From Papaver somniferum (Eukaryota; Streptophyta; Magnoliopsida; Ranunculales; Papaveraceae), in NCBI RefSeq assembly GCF_003573695.1, contig NC_039360.1, forward strand, positions 118,816,336 to 118,880,335: DNA of 64,000 nt, written 5' to 3'. Both the position numbers and the translations under genes were made by a program. The notes under the pieces are model-generated. The model did no database searches, was not told the origin of the DNA, and saw only the letters and a list, made by a program, of their open reading frames with translations. Every line of letters begins with the position of its first letter. Within the stretch, counting starts at the first letter, position 1. Shown here piece by piece: positions 43,044 to 55,321 of this stretch.

Positions 43044-45622
43044 TTTTAGAGCACTGATCGGTCGAACTTGCAAGCGTTGCTATCTCAAGATGTTTGTCAA
43101 GTTTAGGTGATCAAAACTATAAGTCTTGATTTCTAGTATATTTATAGCTATGTATCGGATTATGATATAATGTATAGTTGAGCTTTAGACTTCACGGTGT
43201 TCATCGATTGAAGACGAAGATCTACTGAGAAGAGCTTGAAGGAACTTCATCAACAAAAGGTATGTGGAGACTAAAACTTATCTATCACTCATAAGTCTAT
43301 TCTATTCTATATCCTAATGATACTAAGTCGTATAGCTATATAGACTTTTACATTATGCACATTTGATATTTCGAGCTGAGTTTATCTCGCTTATCCATTT
43401 TTTGAAATATATGTTGGAAGCTTTTTTCTTTAGTTACGTTCATCATTATTCTTGACGAGTTTAGTTGGACACAATCAATTTGTTGGAAGCTAAATAATAA
43501 GTCTAAAGATGATCATGTGAAAATTGCCTTGAAACATCTTACATGATTTGTGTGAGACATCCATTTGATGTCGACTCGGAATGTATCGTATTGATCATTC
43601 AAGCACTTGAAAATTAATTATAAGCTAATAGTTTGTGTGAGACACCTATTGTCGTCTTCTAAGGATATTTCAATCATTGCAATGGGAGTTTAGAACAATT
43701 AACCATTGTCGGGATTCAATACAGTATGCATACCAGTATGCAAACTGTCATGGTATGATTCAGGTACGGAAACCAAGTTTGCGTACCAGTACGCGAACGG
43801 TTTTAACTGTTAAAGTCCGGTAGCCAAGTCTGCATACCAGTATGCGAACAGTTCTACCTGAGTTACGGTCTGGGACAGCAGTATGCGTACCCGTTTGCAA
43901 ACTGCTGGACAAGACCAAAGTCCGGAACTTAAGTTTGCGTACCCGTTTGCAAACTTGGTGGTTAAAGTTATAAAATCGGTTAAGTATGATTTCATACTCA
44001 TGAACAAATACATTATAAATTAAGGAATGCAATCTTTGCAAACCGTGGCTTAATGTTCATGAATTGATTCTTGTATAAGTACTACGAATCAATCCGATTT
44101 AGCTTCAATTAAGTCTTGTATACTTGTATGAGATATAAATAACTTAACAACTATATGAGTAACATAATTAGATTCATTTTATTATCTTTCATGTTTGATT
44201 GATCATCATATTTTATTTAGAAGTGTTAGATGAATGTGGTTAATACAAAAGTGTTCATATGGCTAACTTCGGTTAACTGTTATTGAGCCGACTCAATATA
44301 CACATTTAGGTACGGTTACCCATATCTAAAGAAGGTATATTTCATTTGTGTGTAACAATCTAAAACCATCTAAGGGTTGAGAAATATTGCTTTGGTTTTA
44401 AGAAAACTTAACTTGAATCTAATTCGGGTTTTCATATAACGGTGAATATTGATTGTTATGTTAGTAAGCTAACTTAGAAAGCAAACCATGATTTGAAAGA
44501 CTATATAAGGGAGAAATCTAGCAACTGGAAAACCTAATCCCGACACTTTCTCGTGTCCTAGTTGCGACTAGAGTCGATTGTCCTTTAACCTGGGTTTTTC
44601 CAAAACTATTATAGGTTAACAACTTGAAGACTTCATTTAGGATTCGTGAAGCCAGACCCAACTATTTTCTCTGTAGTTGCTTGTTCTGATCTTACTTGTT
44701 TTACCCTATTGAGTATTATATTTTCTAAGATTTGCTCAAGATTTTTCTACGATAGGTAAGATATAAAAAGTAATCACAAAGCTCTCGTCTCATTCTTTGT
44801 GATTCCACAATAACTTCTTCTACTACCATATAGTTAAGTTATTGTGAGGTGCTTGATATTTCTAGGCTGTTCTTCGGGAATATAAGACCGTATTCTCAAT
44901 TGGTTCATGTTCACCTTGATTTATCAAAAGATGGAACAAAAACTTCGTAGGTACTTCTGTGGGAGACAAATTTATCTATCAGAATAGACTTTTTTGTGGG
45001 AGACAGATTTGTTTACAAGTCTTCGTCTTTGGGTCGTAGCAACTCTTAGTTGTGGGTGAGATCAGCTAAGGGAATCGAGTGCGTAGAGTCCTGTTGGGAT
45101 TCAGAGGTGTAAGTAACGTGACTGTACCTTAATCGGTATGAGACTTGGATAGGGCTCAAGTACATTCCAGTACGAAGTTAACTTGTAGTAGGCTTGTGTC
45201 TATAGCGGCTTAATACAGTATGGTGTTGAAAACTGGACTAGGTCCCGGGGTTTTCTGCATTTGCGGTTTCCTCGTTAACAAAACTTCTGGTGTCTGTGTT
45301 ATTCCTTTTCCACATTATATTTTGATCACACGTTGTGCGTAGTTCAATCAATTTGTAAATCCAACCTTTGGTTGTTGATATAAATTGATTGACACTTGAA
45401 CATTGGTCTTTGGTACCGTTCAAGTTATTCTCATACCAATCAGTTCACGGATTCATTCATGTTGATTTGCTGATTGATTTGAGAAAGAGATATAACTCTT
45501 GGATATCTTTCCTTGATTGATTTTGACTGTCTAGTTGATTCTTTTGGAATTATATTGGAGTTAGTCCATAGAAATTTCCGAACGAAATATTGGGGCGTGG
45601 TTATTAGACCCTCTCTTTTTCA
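43044..45622 (+). repeat. 3' LTR of the family-B element
   Basis: Begins TTTTAGAGCACTGATCGG (TG decayed to TT) and ends CTCTTTTTCA, 2579 bp. Probable promoter TATATAAG at 44502-44509. Palindromes such as TGCATAC-CA-GTATGCA (about 43727-43742) and GCGTACCAGTACGC (about 43780) cluster at 43720-43980. It aligns over its length with 32171-34686. Confidence 0.9.
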
Positions 45623-45639
45623 CCTACAATTTCCTAGTG

Positions 45640-46343
45640 GATGGAATTTTCTTATGATTTAAATGGTATTCAATACTGCAAGGTCTGTAGAATCATTGAC
45701 CATCCAGGTATCCAGGTCCTCTATGTGAAGATAAAATTGATGTTAACACCCCTAACCCCACTCACTTCCTAATTCTAGTCCTATCAATACCTCTCATCTG
45801 AACCGCAGTACCATGTCAATAAAATAATTTATTTTGACAAAGATGTTGCTGCTGAGTTTGCTGCCAAGATAAGAAATTCCCAAAGACAGATTGTGTTTGC
45901 TAATAGAAATGAAGATTTCATAATCTTTAAACCAGGTCTCCAAGACCCTATTGTGGATGAAATTCCAACTCAAAACCCTGATGTCCTGGCATGTGAAAGA
46001 AATCACATAAAAATTGTTGTTAGTCACAAGCTTAAGGAAATAACCCAGAAAAGAAAAACCTTTAACATCAAGAATGTTGCTCGTCTGCAAGGCCATAGCA
46101 ATAGAAACAACACTGAAATCCATAACCCTGAAAACATCTTCCCCAAAATCTTTATCGATGTCTTTAACCCTTACCCAACTATCCCTTCTCTAGCTGACAT
46201 TCATGAAGAGTTTAAGAACCAAAAGAAGATGTTATGGGAAAGAATAAAATTGGAAATGAAAAACAAAAATGAGGTGTCCTACCATAATCCTACAAGCACT
46301 GAATCAAAAAGGGAAAATCTTTCCCTAGAAAACCTATGCTGAA
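45640..46343 (+). pseudogene. Probable LINE ORF1 C-terminal part (LINE-3)
   Basis: An open frame at 45893-46342 (149 residues) continues backwards in broken frames to about 45640, where GIQYCKVCRIIDHPG gives a C-x2-C-x4-H-like knuckle remnant. The protein is basic, with KIVVSHKLKEITQKRK and a helical end (IHEEFKNQKKMLWERIKLEM). Plant LINE ORF1 proteins are RNA-binding and have a zinc knuckle in this position. A 15-base phrase, AAAAATGAGGTGTCC, occurs twice (about 46264 and 46344), the second at the junction with the next LTR. Confidence 0.5.
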
Positions 46344-49300
46344 AAAATGAGGTGTCCGAACCAGTTTGCAAACCGTGAGTTCAGTTGGGAACAGTTCACG
46401 AACCGTTGGGAACAGTTCACAAACCGTTGTGAACTGAATTCTTGAAGTATTTTAGGTTAGCAGTTGGCAAACCCGGTTCACGAACCGTGGTCAACTGAGT
46501 TCGGTAGTCTTGTAGGGTTGGTGAACCCGGTTCACAAACTGTTGCACCCTGATTCGTGAACAAGCCTTACAATCCACAAACCGTTGTACTAACTGTCCCA
46601 ACATTTTTTTGCAGATACTTAAAGACTTATATTTAAAATATGCTTAGCATTGCTAGTTATCTCTCAAACACTTCTAAGACTTCACTGATCACTCAAACAC
46701 TTATGTGTGTGCATCATGAATAAATTCTTAGGTGTTTAAATGAACATCAAATTGCTTTTAGTTCTTTGGCATACTTGCCAAACCAAACCATCATTTTACA
46801 CGGTTCCAGAACCGATCCATAGTGTATATTCTTATATTGTATTTTCAATACCTAAAAGTGTTTGCTTAATTCCCAAGTTATCTTAACTTGAGTTCTAAGC
46901 GACCCCAGGTCTTAGAAAAATATAAATAAAGATGCTCTTTCAACCGGGAAATTCAATCCCTGACACTTTGTGTCCTAGTTGATTCTAGAGTCGTCCTCTA
47001 TAGACATAGGTTTCCTCTTAGAAACATAATTAGTTTTACGACTAAAAAGTTTCGCTTTGGGGATTCGTGAAGCCAGGTTCGACTATATTTACCTTGATAT
47101 TTCATGTATCATAATCTTCCTTTTCCATTATCGAGGTTTTTGTAATATCTTTCAGGCAAGATAGATAGTAATCGCAAAGTTCTCTTCGTCTCAGTCTTGT
47201 TGATTTCTCAAGATAGATATATGATAACTGATCTTAATTGGTCTTTTGAATATTGTTCTTGAGAGGTGGTTAAGAATTTAGGTTGATCTTCAGGAGTCGT
47301 GAATTCCGCATTTATGAGGTTTATTAGATTTTCAAAAAGTGGGGGTACAACAACCACACCCAATATTTCGCTTAGCAATCTGTATGGACAAACTCCAATA
47401 TACTTTCAAGAGACTCAACTAGACTCAATTTTAATAAAGTACATCAAAGAGTTATATCTCTCTTTCTTGATTCAGTTCTTTCTCAAGCAAATAGAAATCT
47501 GCGAGTCTAATTGAATACAAGAGAAATCACTTGAACGGTACCAAAGAACAATGTTAAAGTATCAATCAATTTCAATCAACAACCAAGGTCGGATTTCCAA
47601 TTGATTGATTCAAACGCACAACCTGTGATATTTCAATTATATAACAAAATATAATGCGGAATAGAAATAACACAGACGCCGGAATTTTGTTAACGAGGAA
47701 ACCGCAAATGCAGAAATTCCCCGGGACCTAATCCAGATTGAACACACATTGTATTATGCCGCCACAGATACTAGCCTACTTCAAACTAACTTCGGTCTGG
47801 ACTGTAGTTGAACCCCAATCAATCTCATACTGATCCAAGGTACAGTTATGCTCCTACGTCTCTGATCCTAGCAGGATCCTACGCACTTGATTTCCTTAGA
47901 TGATATCACCCACAACTAAGAGTTACTACGACCCAAAGTCGAAGACTTTAATAAACAAATCTGTATCACACAGAAAAGTCTACAGAATAGATAAATCCGT
48001 CTCCCACGAATGTACCTACAAGTTTTGTTCCGTCTTTTGATTAATCAAGGTGAACATGAACCAATTGGTAACCCATACTTATATTCATGAAGAACAACCT
48101 AGTATTATCAATCACCTCACAATAATCATAATCAACGCGGCGAAAGAAGATATTGTGGAATCACAAACGATGATACGAAGATGTTTGTGATTACTTTTAT
48201 ATCTTGCCTATCGGAGATAAAGATCTCAAGCCAATCATTACGATTGTACTCAACATGATAGAATCAGCAAGATTATATCACACAACTACGAGAAAGTAGT
48301 ATCGGTTTGGCTTCACAATCCCAATGAAGTCTTTAAGTCGTTAACCTGGTTTAGAGAAGAAATCAAAGGTTAAAGGAGAATCGACTCTAGCTTACACAAC
48401 TAGTATCACATGTAAGGTGTGGGGATTAGGTTTCCCAGTTGCTAGAGTTCTCCCTTATATAGTCTTTCAAATCAGGGTTTGCAATCAATGCTAGCTTGGT
48501 AACAAAGCATTCAATATTCACCGTTAGATGAAAACCTGATTAAATTCAAGCTAATATTTCTCAACCGTTAGATCGAAATCTTAGCTTGTTATACACAAAA
48601 GAAATGCACGTTTCTAGGCTTGTGTAACCGTACCCAAACATGTACATTTGTTGGTTCAACAATAGTTAACCAAATGGTTAGCCATATGAGCAATTTCATA
48701 TCAACCATATTCTTCTTCACCATAACTAGTTCAAATGACTCAAATGAACTAGTTAGAGAGTTTTTCAATTGCAAGGAAATATTATGTAACTATATAAGAC
48801 ACAATCGAAGCAAAAATGATTTGATTCACTCGAATCGGTTCATGAACTTCATAGCCACGGTTTGCAAAAGCATTCCTTATTTTATATAAACATGAGTTCA
48901 AGAACAATCGTCTTTAGATATAACCAACTCAAGTTCGCGGACTGGGTTCGCGGACTTAAGTTCCCCGAAGGAGTTCACAAAATCCAGCAGATTTTCTCGG
49001 GTCGAGAACTTCCGCCAGTTCGCGGACTTAGCTCACGCCACTATTCCGGTTCTCTTGATCAACAAAGTTCGCAAACTTCGGTTCAAGGAATAAGGACATA
49101 TACATATATGTGTTTCCACAACAATGCTTATATCCACCAATGGTTATATAATCTAAACTCTCATTTCAATCATTGAAACATTCTCAGAGGACGTTATATA
49201 GTTGTTATTCACAAACCATTTTTCGTTAGAGAAATTTTCAAAGTGATTGGAACATAACATGACTTTCGTCACTAGGTAAAGATGAATTTGGCTAAAGCGA

Positions 49301-50477
49301 AATCTTACCAACACACATTTCGAGAAATAGATATGCGAGATAAACTCGGCTCGAAATACCAAATGTGTATAATCAAAGTTTATATAGCAAAACGACTTTT
49401 GTCTCAAGAATAGGGGATAGAGTAGATAGACTTTTGAGTGATAGATAAGTTCAAGTCTCCACATACCTTTTAGTCGATGAAGATCCACCGGTTCCATGAG
49501 TAGTCCTTCGTCTTATATGATGATTGCCATGGAGTTCTTGAGCTCAATTACACTTTCTATCCTAGTCCGAGACCTTAGCTATAGTAGGCTAGAAATCAAG
49601 ACTTATAGTTTTGATCACTAACATTGAAAAACATGCTTGAGATAGCAACGCATGCGAGTTTGACCGAGCAATGTTCTAACAGATTTATCTATTGAAAACA
49701 AACTTAGTCACCTTGATCTTTGATCTAAAACGGAAATCAAATTGGCTTATCTCTTAGAGGCAAATTGGTATCAAAAGTCTTCACTTCGGCTCAAAAAACT
49801 CTTATGTTGTAAAGGACGTCATCTAAGGGAATCAATTGCGTAGAGCCTTGCGAGGTTCAAGAGACGTAAGGAGCGTGACTGTAACTGAGTTACTTGGAGG
49901 GTGGATTCGGTCTCAACTACATTCTAGTCCAAAGTATGATAGTAGGTTAGTGTCTATAGCGGCTTAATGCAGTTTGGTGTACAAATATGGACGAGGTCCC
50001 GAGAATTTTCTGCAGTTGCAGTTTCGTCGTTAACAAAACTTCTGGTTTCTTGTGTTTTTTCTTTTCTATATTATATTGTTTATATTTGTAATTGGATTTA
50101 CGCAAGTTATACATATTCAATCTTAGTAGATACGTCCATCTGATTGTGATTGATTATGACTCGTTTCTTATAGAATTCGTATCTTGAAAGGTAGATAACA
50201 AGTTTAATTACTTGGAAGAATTGCGATTGAATTATTTGGATACGACTAGATTGATCTTTGATATTGATTTTTGAGATCGTCCAAGTACTCTTCTTAACAA
50301 TCAGGTTCACAGACCCTTTGTCTATATACATACTGATTAAGAAGAGGTAGAGATATAAACTCTATATACATATTGTCAAGGATAATTCAGTTGGTCTACT
50401 TGCAATTGTATTAGGTTTGTCCATACAGGTTTCCGAACGAAAAATTTGGTGGTGTACTTGGTACCCCTGCGTTTTTA
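46344..50477 (+). mobile_element. Diverged family-B-like LTR (B'), split by a family-B solo LTR
   Basis: 46900-47331 and 49682-50477 align in order with the promoter-to-end half of the family-B LTR (shared phrases: GACACTTTGTGTCCTAG, GGGGATTCGTGAAGCCAG, CTAACAAAACTTCTGGT-like, TTTCCGAACGAAA). The left part (46344-46620) holds repeated GTTCACGAACCG motifs in place of the family palindromes. A clean TG start and target duplication were not found, so the left end may be truncated. It sits between ORF1 and endonuclease of LINE-3. Confidence 0.65.
47332..49681 (-). mobile_element. Solo LTR of family B, reverse orientation, inside LTR B'
   Basis: The plus-strand left end TCAAAAAGTGGGGG (TG decayed to TC) and right end TGTTCTAACA match the family. 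GATTT flanks both sides exactly (47327-47331 and 49682-49686). Length is 2350 bp. Its variable region reads GTTCGCGGACT repeats (48930-49060), like the copy at 40250-42647, so the two belong to one subfamily. Confidence 0.92.
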
Positions 50478-51117
50478 CCTCTTGCTTGGAAATCAAATGT
50501 TACTATCTCCATTTTAGATTTCTCTTGTAACCACGTGTTTCCACTATCACACCAATCAGTGGCATTCATTAGTTGTTCACATGATATTATGGTATCCCCA
50601 ATACTACTCAGGATAAATTGAACTCCTGGAGAATAATTGAAAATACTGCCAATAAAAATACTCTACCTTGGCTTTTTATGGGTGATCTTAACTTTCTTTT
50701 TTATAAGCATGAAAAATATCGCTAGCATCCTATTGATTCTCCTGAAGCTTCTATATTGTTGGATAGAATTGAAGAAATTGGTCTCACGGATCTTAGTTAC
50801 ACTGAATGCCCCTTCACTTGGTCCAATAGAAAAACTGTCAATCTCCTCACTAAGAAAAGACTTGACAGAGGTTTAACTACTGAGAACTTGCTTGATATTT
50901 ATCCTAAGTCCATCATTTCAAATCTCCAAGCTATTGGTTCAGATCATAACCATATACTTCTCAATATCAAACCCAACTAGATCGGTGGTAAGATTCCTTT
51001 CAAAAAATTTGGTCCCTGGTTTGATCACTAGGACTGAAAGGACATTATTACTAAATGTCGGAAAAGAAACACTCATGTTATGATTTTATCATAACTAGCA
51101 AATTAAAGGATGTCAAG
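50478..51117 (+). pseudogene. Endonuclease (EEP domain) of LINE-3
   Basis: Successive frames give ISILDFSCNHVFP, LPWLFMGDLNFLF (the GD.N metal and catalytic motif), TECPFTWSNRKT, a KRLDRG stretch and AIGSDHNHILL (the SDH catalytic motif). This is the order of the endonuclease/exonuclease/phosphatase domain of L1-type LINEs, which nicks the target DNA. Stops and frameshifts occur around 50725 and 50980. The segment is cut at 51117 by family C. Confidence 0.88.
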
Positions 51118-51592
51118 TGTAGGATCAGAATCTCGCAACAATTATATCTCAGCAAAATTATCAATGGTATTGCACATTAGCGTCGCAGAACAATTTCAGA
51201 AACGACGTCAGCAAGGACCATGAGAAAGATGTGATAGTCTTGTGAAAATTAGAGAGCTTGCGAAAATTAGAGAGCTTGCGAAATTAACATTTGTAAGGTT
51301 GCGAGAATGTTGCAAACCATACCCAAAAATAAAGGACAGATTAGATGTCATCCACTATGTATTTCCTTATAAATAGTCATTCGAGTTATAAAGGAAGAGG
51401 AGATCTTTCTTGAGTAAAAACCAAGTAAATAGGAGAGAGAAAGTTCAGAGCAGAGATCATTCTTGACTTCTTTATCTTTCTTGTAAGAACATTCAAAAAT
51501 TAATAAATAAAATTAAGAGTGTAAACCTAAAAATGGGTTGATCAATCATGAAATCATATGAGGGGTGTAGTGTAGGATTTCCTGCAACTACA
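51118..51592 (+). repeat. 5' LTR of family C
   Basis: 475 bp. TATAAATA at 51368-51375 is the likely promoter, and AATAAATAAAA follows near 51500 as poly(A) signal. It has a tandem copy of a 19-base segment (AAAATTAGAGAGCTTGCGA) that occurs once in the partner LTR. Confidence 0.95.
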
Positions 51593-51593
51593 T

Positions 51594-51612
51594 AATGGCG
51601 CTAGAAACAGGG
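51594..51612 (+). promoter_or_regulatory. Primer binding site of family C
   Basis: TGGCGCTAGAAACAGGGAC starts two bases after the LTR. TGGCGC-type primer sites are common in plant Ty3/gypsy elements; the tRNA was not determined. Confidence 0.75.
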
Positions 51613-51728
51613 ACGAGTGGAAGATTATTCTAGAGAAAGCTAAAGATTGATATTGAGATTTGTGAAAATTTAAAGTGATTGATTAAGAATTTTTCATAAT
51701 TTCTTGCAATACTGTTAGCATTGAAGAA

Positions 51729-54130
51729 ATGGCTAGAAGAAGAAATACATCCGAACAACCGACTACTATTAGAAGAAGCAAGAGAATTGCTGGAAGAGAA
51801 AGAAGTGAAATGGGAAAATCTACTAGAATGAGAAATAACAGAGAAAATCTAATTCAATCGCCAATTCAACAAACATTAGTTCAAGAGAGGAATACAGATT
51901 ATGACAGAGTGAGCGTACACACTTGGCGATCAAATTCAGCAGAAGAAATAGAAGAAGAGCAACAAAATAGAAATTATAGACAGGAAGAGAGAAATCAAGA
52001 AGCAGATGAAGGAATAATTCATGGAAATGAGGAAATTTGAGCGTTAGAAACATTGAGATGAAGAATACATGAAGAAAGAAGAGCCGAGGCAGAGGAACGT
52101 GTGAATTTAACAAGGAAAAATCACGAATTAAGGACGGAAAATATCAGATTGCATAATAGAAGATCGAGAAGTATTACAAAATCATATTCCAGATCGACTA
52201 GAAGGGAAATGAGGAAAAATTTACCCACGATCAATGCTGGAAACAATATTCAAGAAGAAATATCAAATCCTAATGAAGAATATCGCGAAAATAGAGAAAA
52301 AACTGGTGATCGTTACATTCCACAAAATGAAACTTTTGATGATGGGCAAATTGGAGGAAATCAAGAGAACGGGCAAATTCAGAGACAAAATAACCAAGAT
52401 GGCGAAGGAAATCAAGAGGAGGGAAGAAGAATTTTACATATGAGAGTAAATCAAAGAAATCAACAGACAATTGAAAAAGAAATTGAAAGACATAATGCTG
52501 AACAAGCACGTTTAATCTGCGAACATGAAAGGTTGAGAGCGGAAATGGAAGAGCAAGAGCTTCAGGAGACAATTCGCCAGAACAATCATGACAATCGAGA
52601 AAGAAGGCGTATACAGAACCAGAATAATGATAATCTCAATGAAAAGTATGATAGAGTGAAGAGAATGGATGAAAGACAGCGAATTGAGTTGATAAGAAAT
52701 GAACAAAATTATGGAGGGGAAAATGAACGACATCATCATTTGCGAATTCAAGATAGGGATGAGGAAGAGAATCGCAGAAGAAGACGAGATGAGGATAATG
52801 AAGAAGAGATACGAAATTTCGCAAGAGAAGATAGACGTGAACGCAGAAGAAGAGAAGCAAAATTAAAAAGACCAATGGGCCAAGATTCAGGTGTAAATAA
52901 ACAAATCTTGAAAGAATTAGAAGAAATGAGAGGAATGCTAAATAACAGAGGAGAAGTAGGTATAAGACAATTGGATGAAGCAATAGAAGAAGCTACGAAA
53001 ACTCCATTTACAAGGGAAGTACAATTAGGAGGAATACCACCGAAATGCAATTTGACCGCATTAACCAGCATTTTCGATGGAACAACTTGTGCAATTCAAC
53101 GCATGAAAGCTTATGTGAGGTGCATGTTACAATGGGGAAATCATGATGCGGTATTGTACAAATATTTCGCATCCAGCTTAACAGGAGAAGCGTTAAAATG
53201 GTTTGAAGGTTTTCCAAAGAATACAATAACCTCCTTCAATCATCTGCAGACCACATTCTTGGGAGCATATATAAGTAATAATTCCTCACGACCTGGTATA
53301 GAAGATGTGTTTGGATTAAAACAAAGGATTGGCGAAAGTTTGAAACACTTGACTAAAAGATGGAGAACTATGTGTAGCGAAATGGTTGGCCGTGTAGATG
53401 AGAGATATCTCATATTATCATTTATCAATTATGTTTGCAACAAACCTGTTGTATTCCAAATTTTCAGAGTCAAGAATACGATTACAATGACTGAATTGCG
53501 AGAACTTCAAGAAGAATACATTGCTTTAGAGGAAAACAAAATGAAATGGAATCATATCCAGTTGCGAACACCAGCTCACAAACAGCGAATGCAAGCTTAT
53601 TACCCAAGCTAATAAACACAGTGGCGAATACTTCGCAAGTACAACAAGAAAAGGAGACAAGTAACAATCAGCAGAAATTGGTAGCTATGGGGAGCCGAGA
53701 TCAAGAAGAGTATGAAAGAGAAAGAAATTTCTACAGTCGTGGAGGAAATAACAAGATTCAAAGACTCGATCAACCGCAAGAAACTTATGGAGGTCAAAGA
53801 CCAAACTTTAATAGAGGCAAGGAGGTCACAAGTAATATGGGAAGAAATCAAGATGCCACCTCTAAATGCAAGTGTGGAGAAGATATGGGAAGCTATAATT
53901 TTGATGGAGAATATACCAACACCATGGAACATGGGAACGGAACCCCCCAAATCACAGAAGTCATGAATTTTGTTCTTATCATCATTTTCATGGACATACC
54001 ACAAACGATTGCAGAAATGTAAAGAGAATTATTTTGAGAATGATAGATCAAGGAAAACTAAACGACTTTCTGGTAGGGCATCCGCAATCTCAACCATTAC
54101 CACCACCGCCAGAACATCACAAAGTGAATA
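51729..54130 (+). pseudogene. Gag of family C, two in-frame TGA stops and a late frameshift
   Basis: One frame runs from the ATG at 51729 to 53612. It is broken only by TGA at 52038 and TGA about 20 bases later, both explainable as CGA to TGA changes. The first ~400 residues are unusually rich in Arg, Glu, Asn and Gln with long charged helical runs. The capsid domain follows (about 52980-53500): GGIPPKCNLTALTSIFDG, YKYFASSLTGEALKWFEGFP, LKQRIGESLKHLTKRWRTM. After a frameshift near 53590 a third segment ends in FCSYHHFHGHTTNDC, the C/H-rich knuckle seen in many plant gag proteins, and VKRIILRMIDQGKLNDFL. Gag would form the particles. The long charged N-terminus is unusual. Confidence 0.88.
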
Positions 54131-54465
54131 CGATGAAAAGAAAGAAACATTCTTCATAGAAGTTGGTGCAAAAGCAAAAAATCTATTCTGTCACTCTATC
54201 GTACATTCATATAAGACAATTGAAGATTTTCATGATAATGTTTTAAGTAGAGTGTTCGCAAGAGATAATAATGGAAGAGAAATTATGAATATTGCGAAAA
54301 TTCGCGACTAGAGGAATGGCAGAAACAGATCATTTCTTTTACCGCAGAAGAAATTCCCGAAGGAGAAGAGGTGCATGACAATCCATTGGTAATAAAATTA
54401 GAAATTAATCCAAAACCAAAAGAAGATGAGGATGATGAAGCTGAAGATTCATGGGCAATCAATAG

Positions 54466-54828
54466 AATCTAGTCGATACTGGAAGCTCTGTGAACATCTT
54501 ATTTTATCATACTTATAAAACCATGGGTGGAAGAGATGATGATCTTATACCATCAACATATAAGATATATGGTTTTAATGGTACTGCTAACAAGCCTAAA
54601 GGGGAGGTTACTATGCAAATTCCATTGAAGGGAATATCTTCTGAAATCTCATTCTGTGTCGTTGATGTAGAATCACCCTACAATGCATTAATTGGTCGAC
54701 CTTGGCTACATGGGATTCTAGGTGTAGCTTCAACTTTCCATCAATGCATCAAATTCCCTCACCCCAATGGTGTAGGAATCATAAAGGGAGATTGGGTTGA
54801 AGGAAAGAATGTTACGAAACTGAGATAG
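54466..54828 (+). pseudogene. Aspartic protease of family C
   Basis: Contains the active-site motif NLVDTGSSVNILFYHTYK at the start, the glycine flap region, and YNALIGRPWLH near the middle, followed by FHQCIKFPHPNG. This is the retropepsin-like domain found after gag in plant Ty3/gypsy polyproteins. It is separated from gag by broken sequence (54131-54465) that includes an acidic stretch. After it, where RT should begin, the frame stops at 54828 and no RT motif follows. Confidence 0.88.
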
Positions 54829-55321
54829 AATCTTGCGAAGGAAGAGCAAACAAGAAGGAAAACTGGCGACACAAAATCAAGATGTACAAAGAAGTGAGAA
54901 GTTGATGGTGGATACAATCGAAAAGAAAGGAGAAGAGATGTTGCAAAATTAATGCTAGCTCAGATAAAAAGGATGAACATACCATTACCAAGGAAGCAGT
55001 AGCAAAATCATAAAGAAGCAGAGGAGGGAAAAGTAATAAAAACAAGAAATGTATGAATGATTAAGTTGTTGCGATAATCTCGCAATAAGTAAAATTCTCA
55101 AAAATACATTTGATTGAACAACAAAATTGAGATTGCGAAATTCAGATACAATATATGAATTGCGAGACTCTCGCAGAGATAATGAATTTTACAGAAAATA
55201 ATCAGAGAAGAATGACAAAAGAGAAAGAGGCGAACCTTTATGGCGTACACCCTAGTTCGCGAATACAATTTCGCAAGAGGCAAATGTAAGACCTAAAGTA
55301 CGTCATATAGGGGGTACCTTG

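Larger units (their letters stand above)
32171..45622 (+). mobile_element. Non-autonomous Sirevirus-like Copia element (family B) with nested insertions
   Basis: Two direct LTRs (32171-34686, lacking about the first 25 bases, and 43044-45622) enclose an internal region. That region starts with a primer site TTGGTATCAGAG and ends at a purine tract ACAGGGGAGAT. Inside are a gag relic (34960-35761), an unassigned ORF (38899-39378) and repeated AAGGGGGAG tracts, a known Sirevirus trait. No protease, integrase, RT or RNase H is present. Two later insertions interrupt it: 35765-38179 and 40250-42647. Removing them leaves about 3.5 kb of internal sequence. The missing 5' bases and lack of a flanking duplication mean the left end was altered after insertion. 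Confidence 0.8.

Noticed and set aside
52270..53071. Several minus-strand ORFs opposite gag of family C
   Set aside because: The plus-strand gag has domain motifs. The opposite frames are low-complexity Leu/Phe/Ser shadows of its Arg/Glu/Asn codons.
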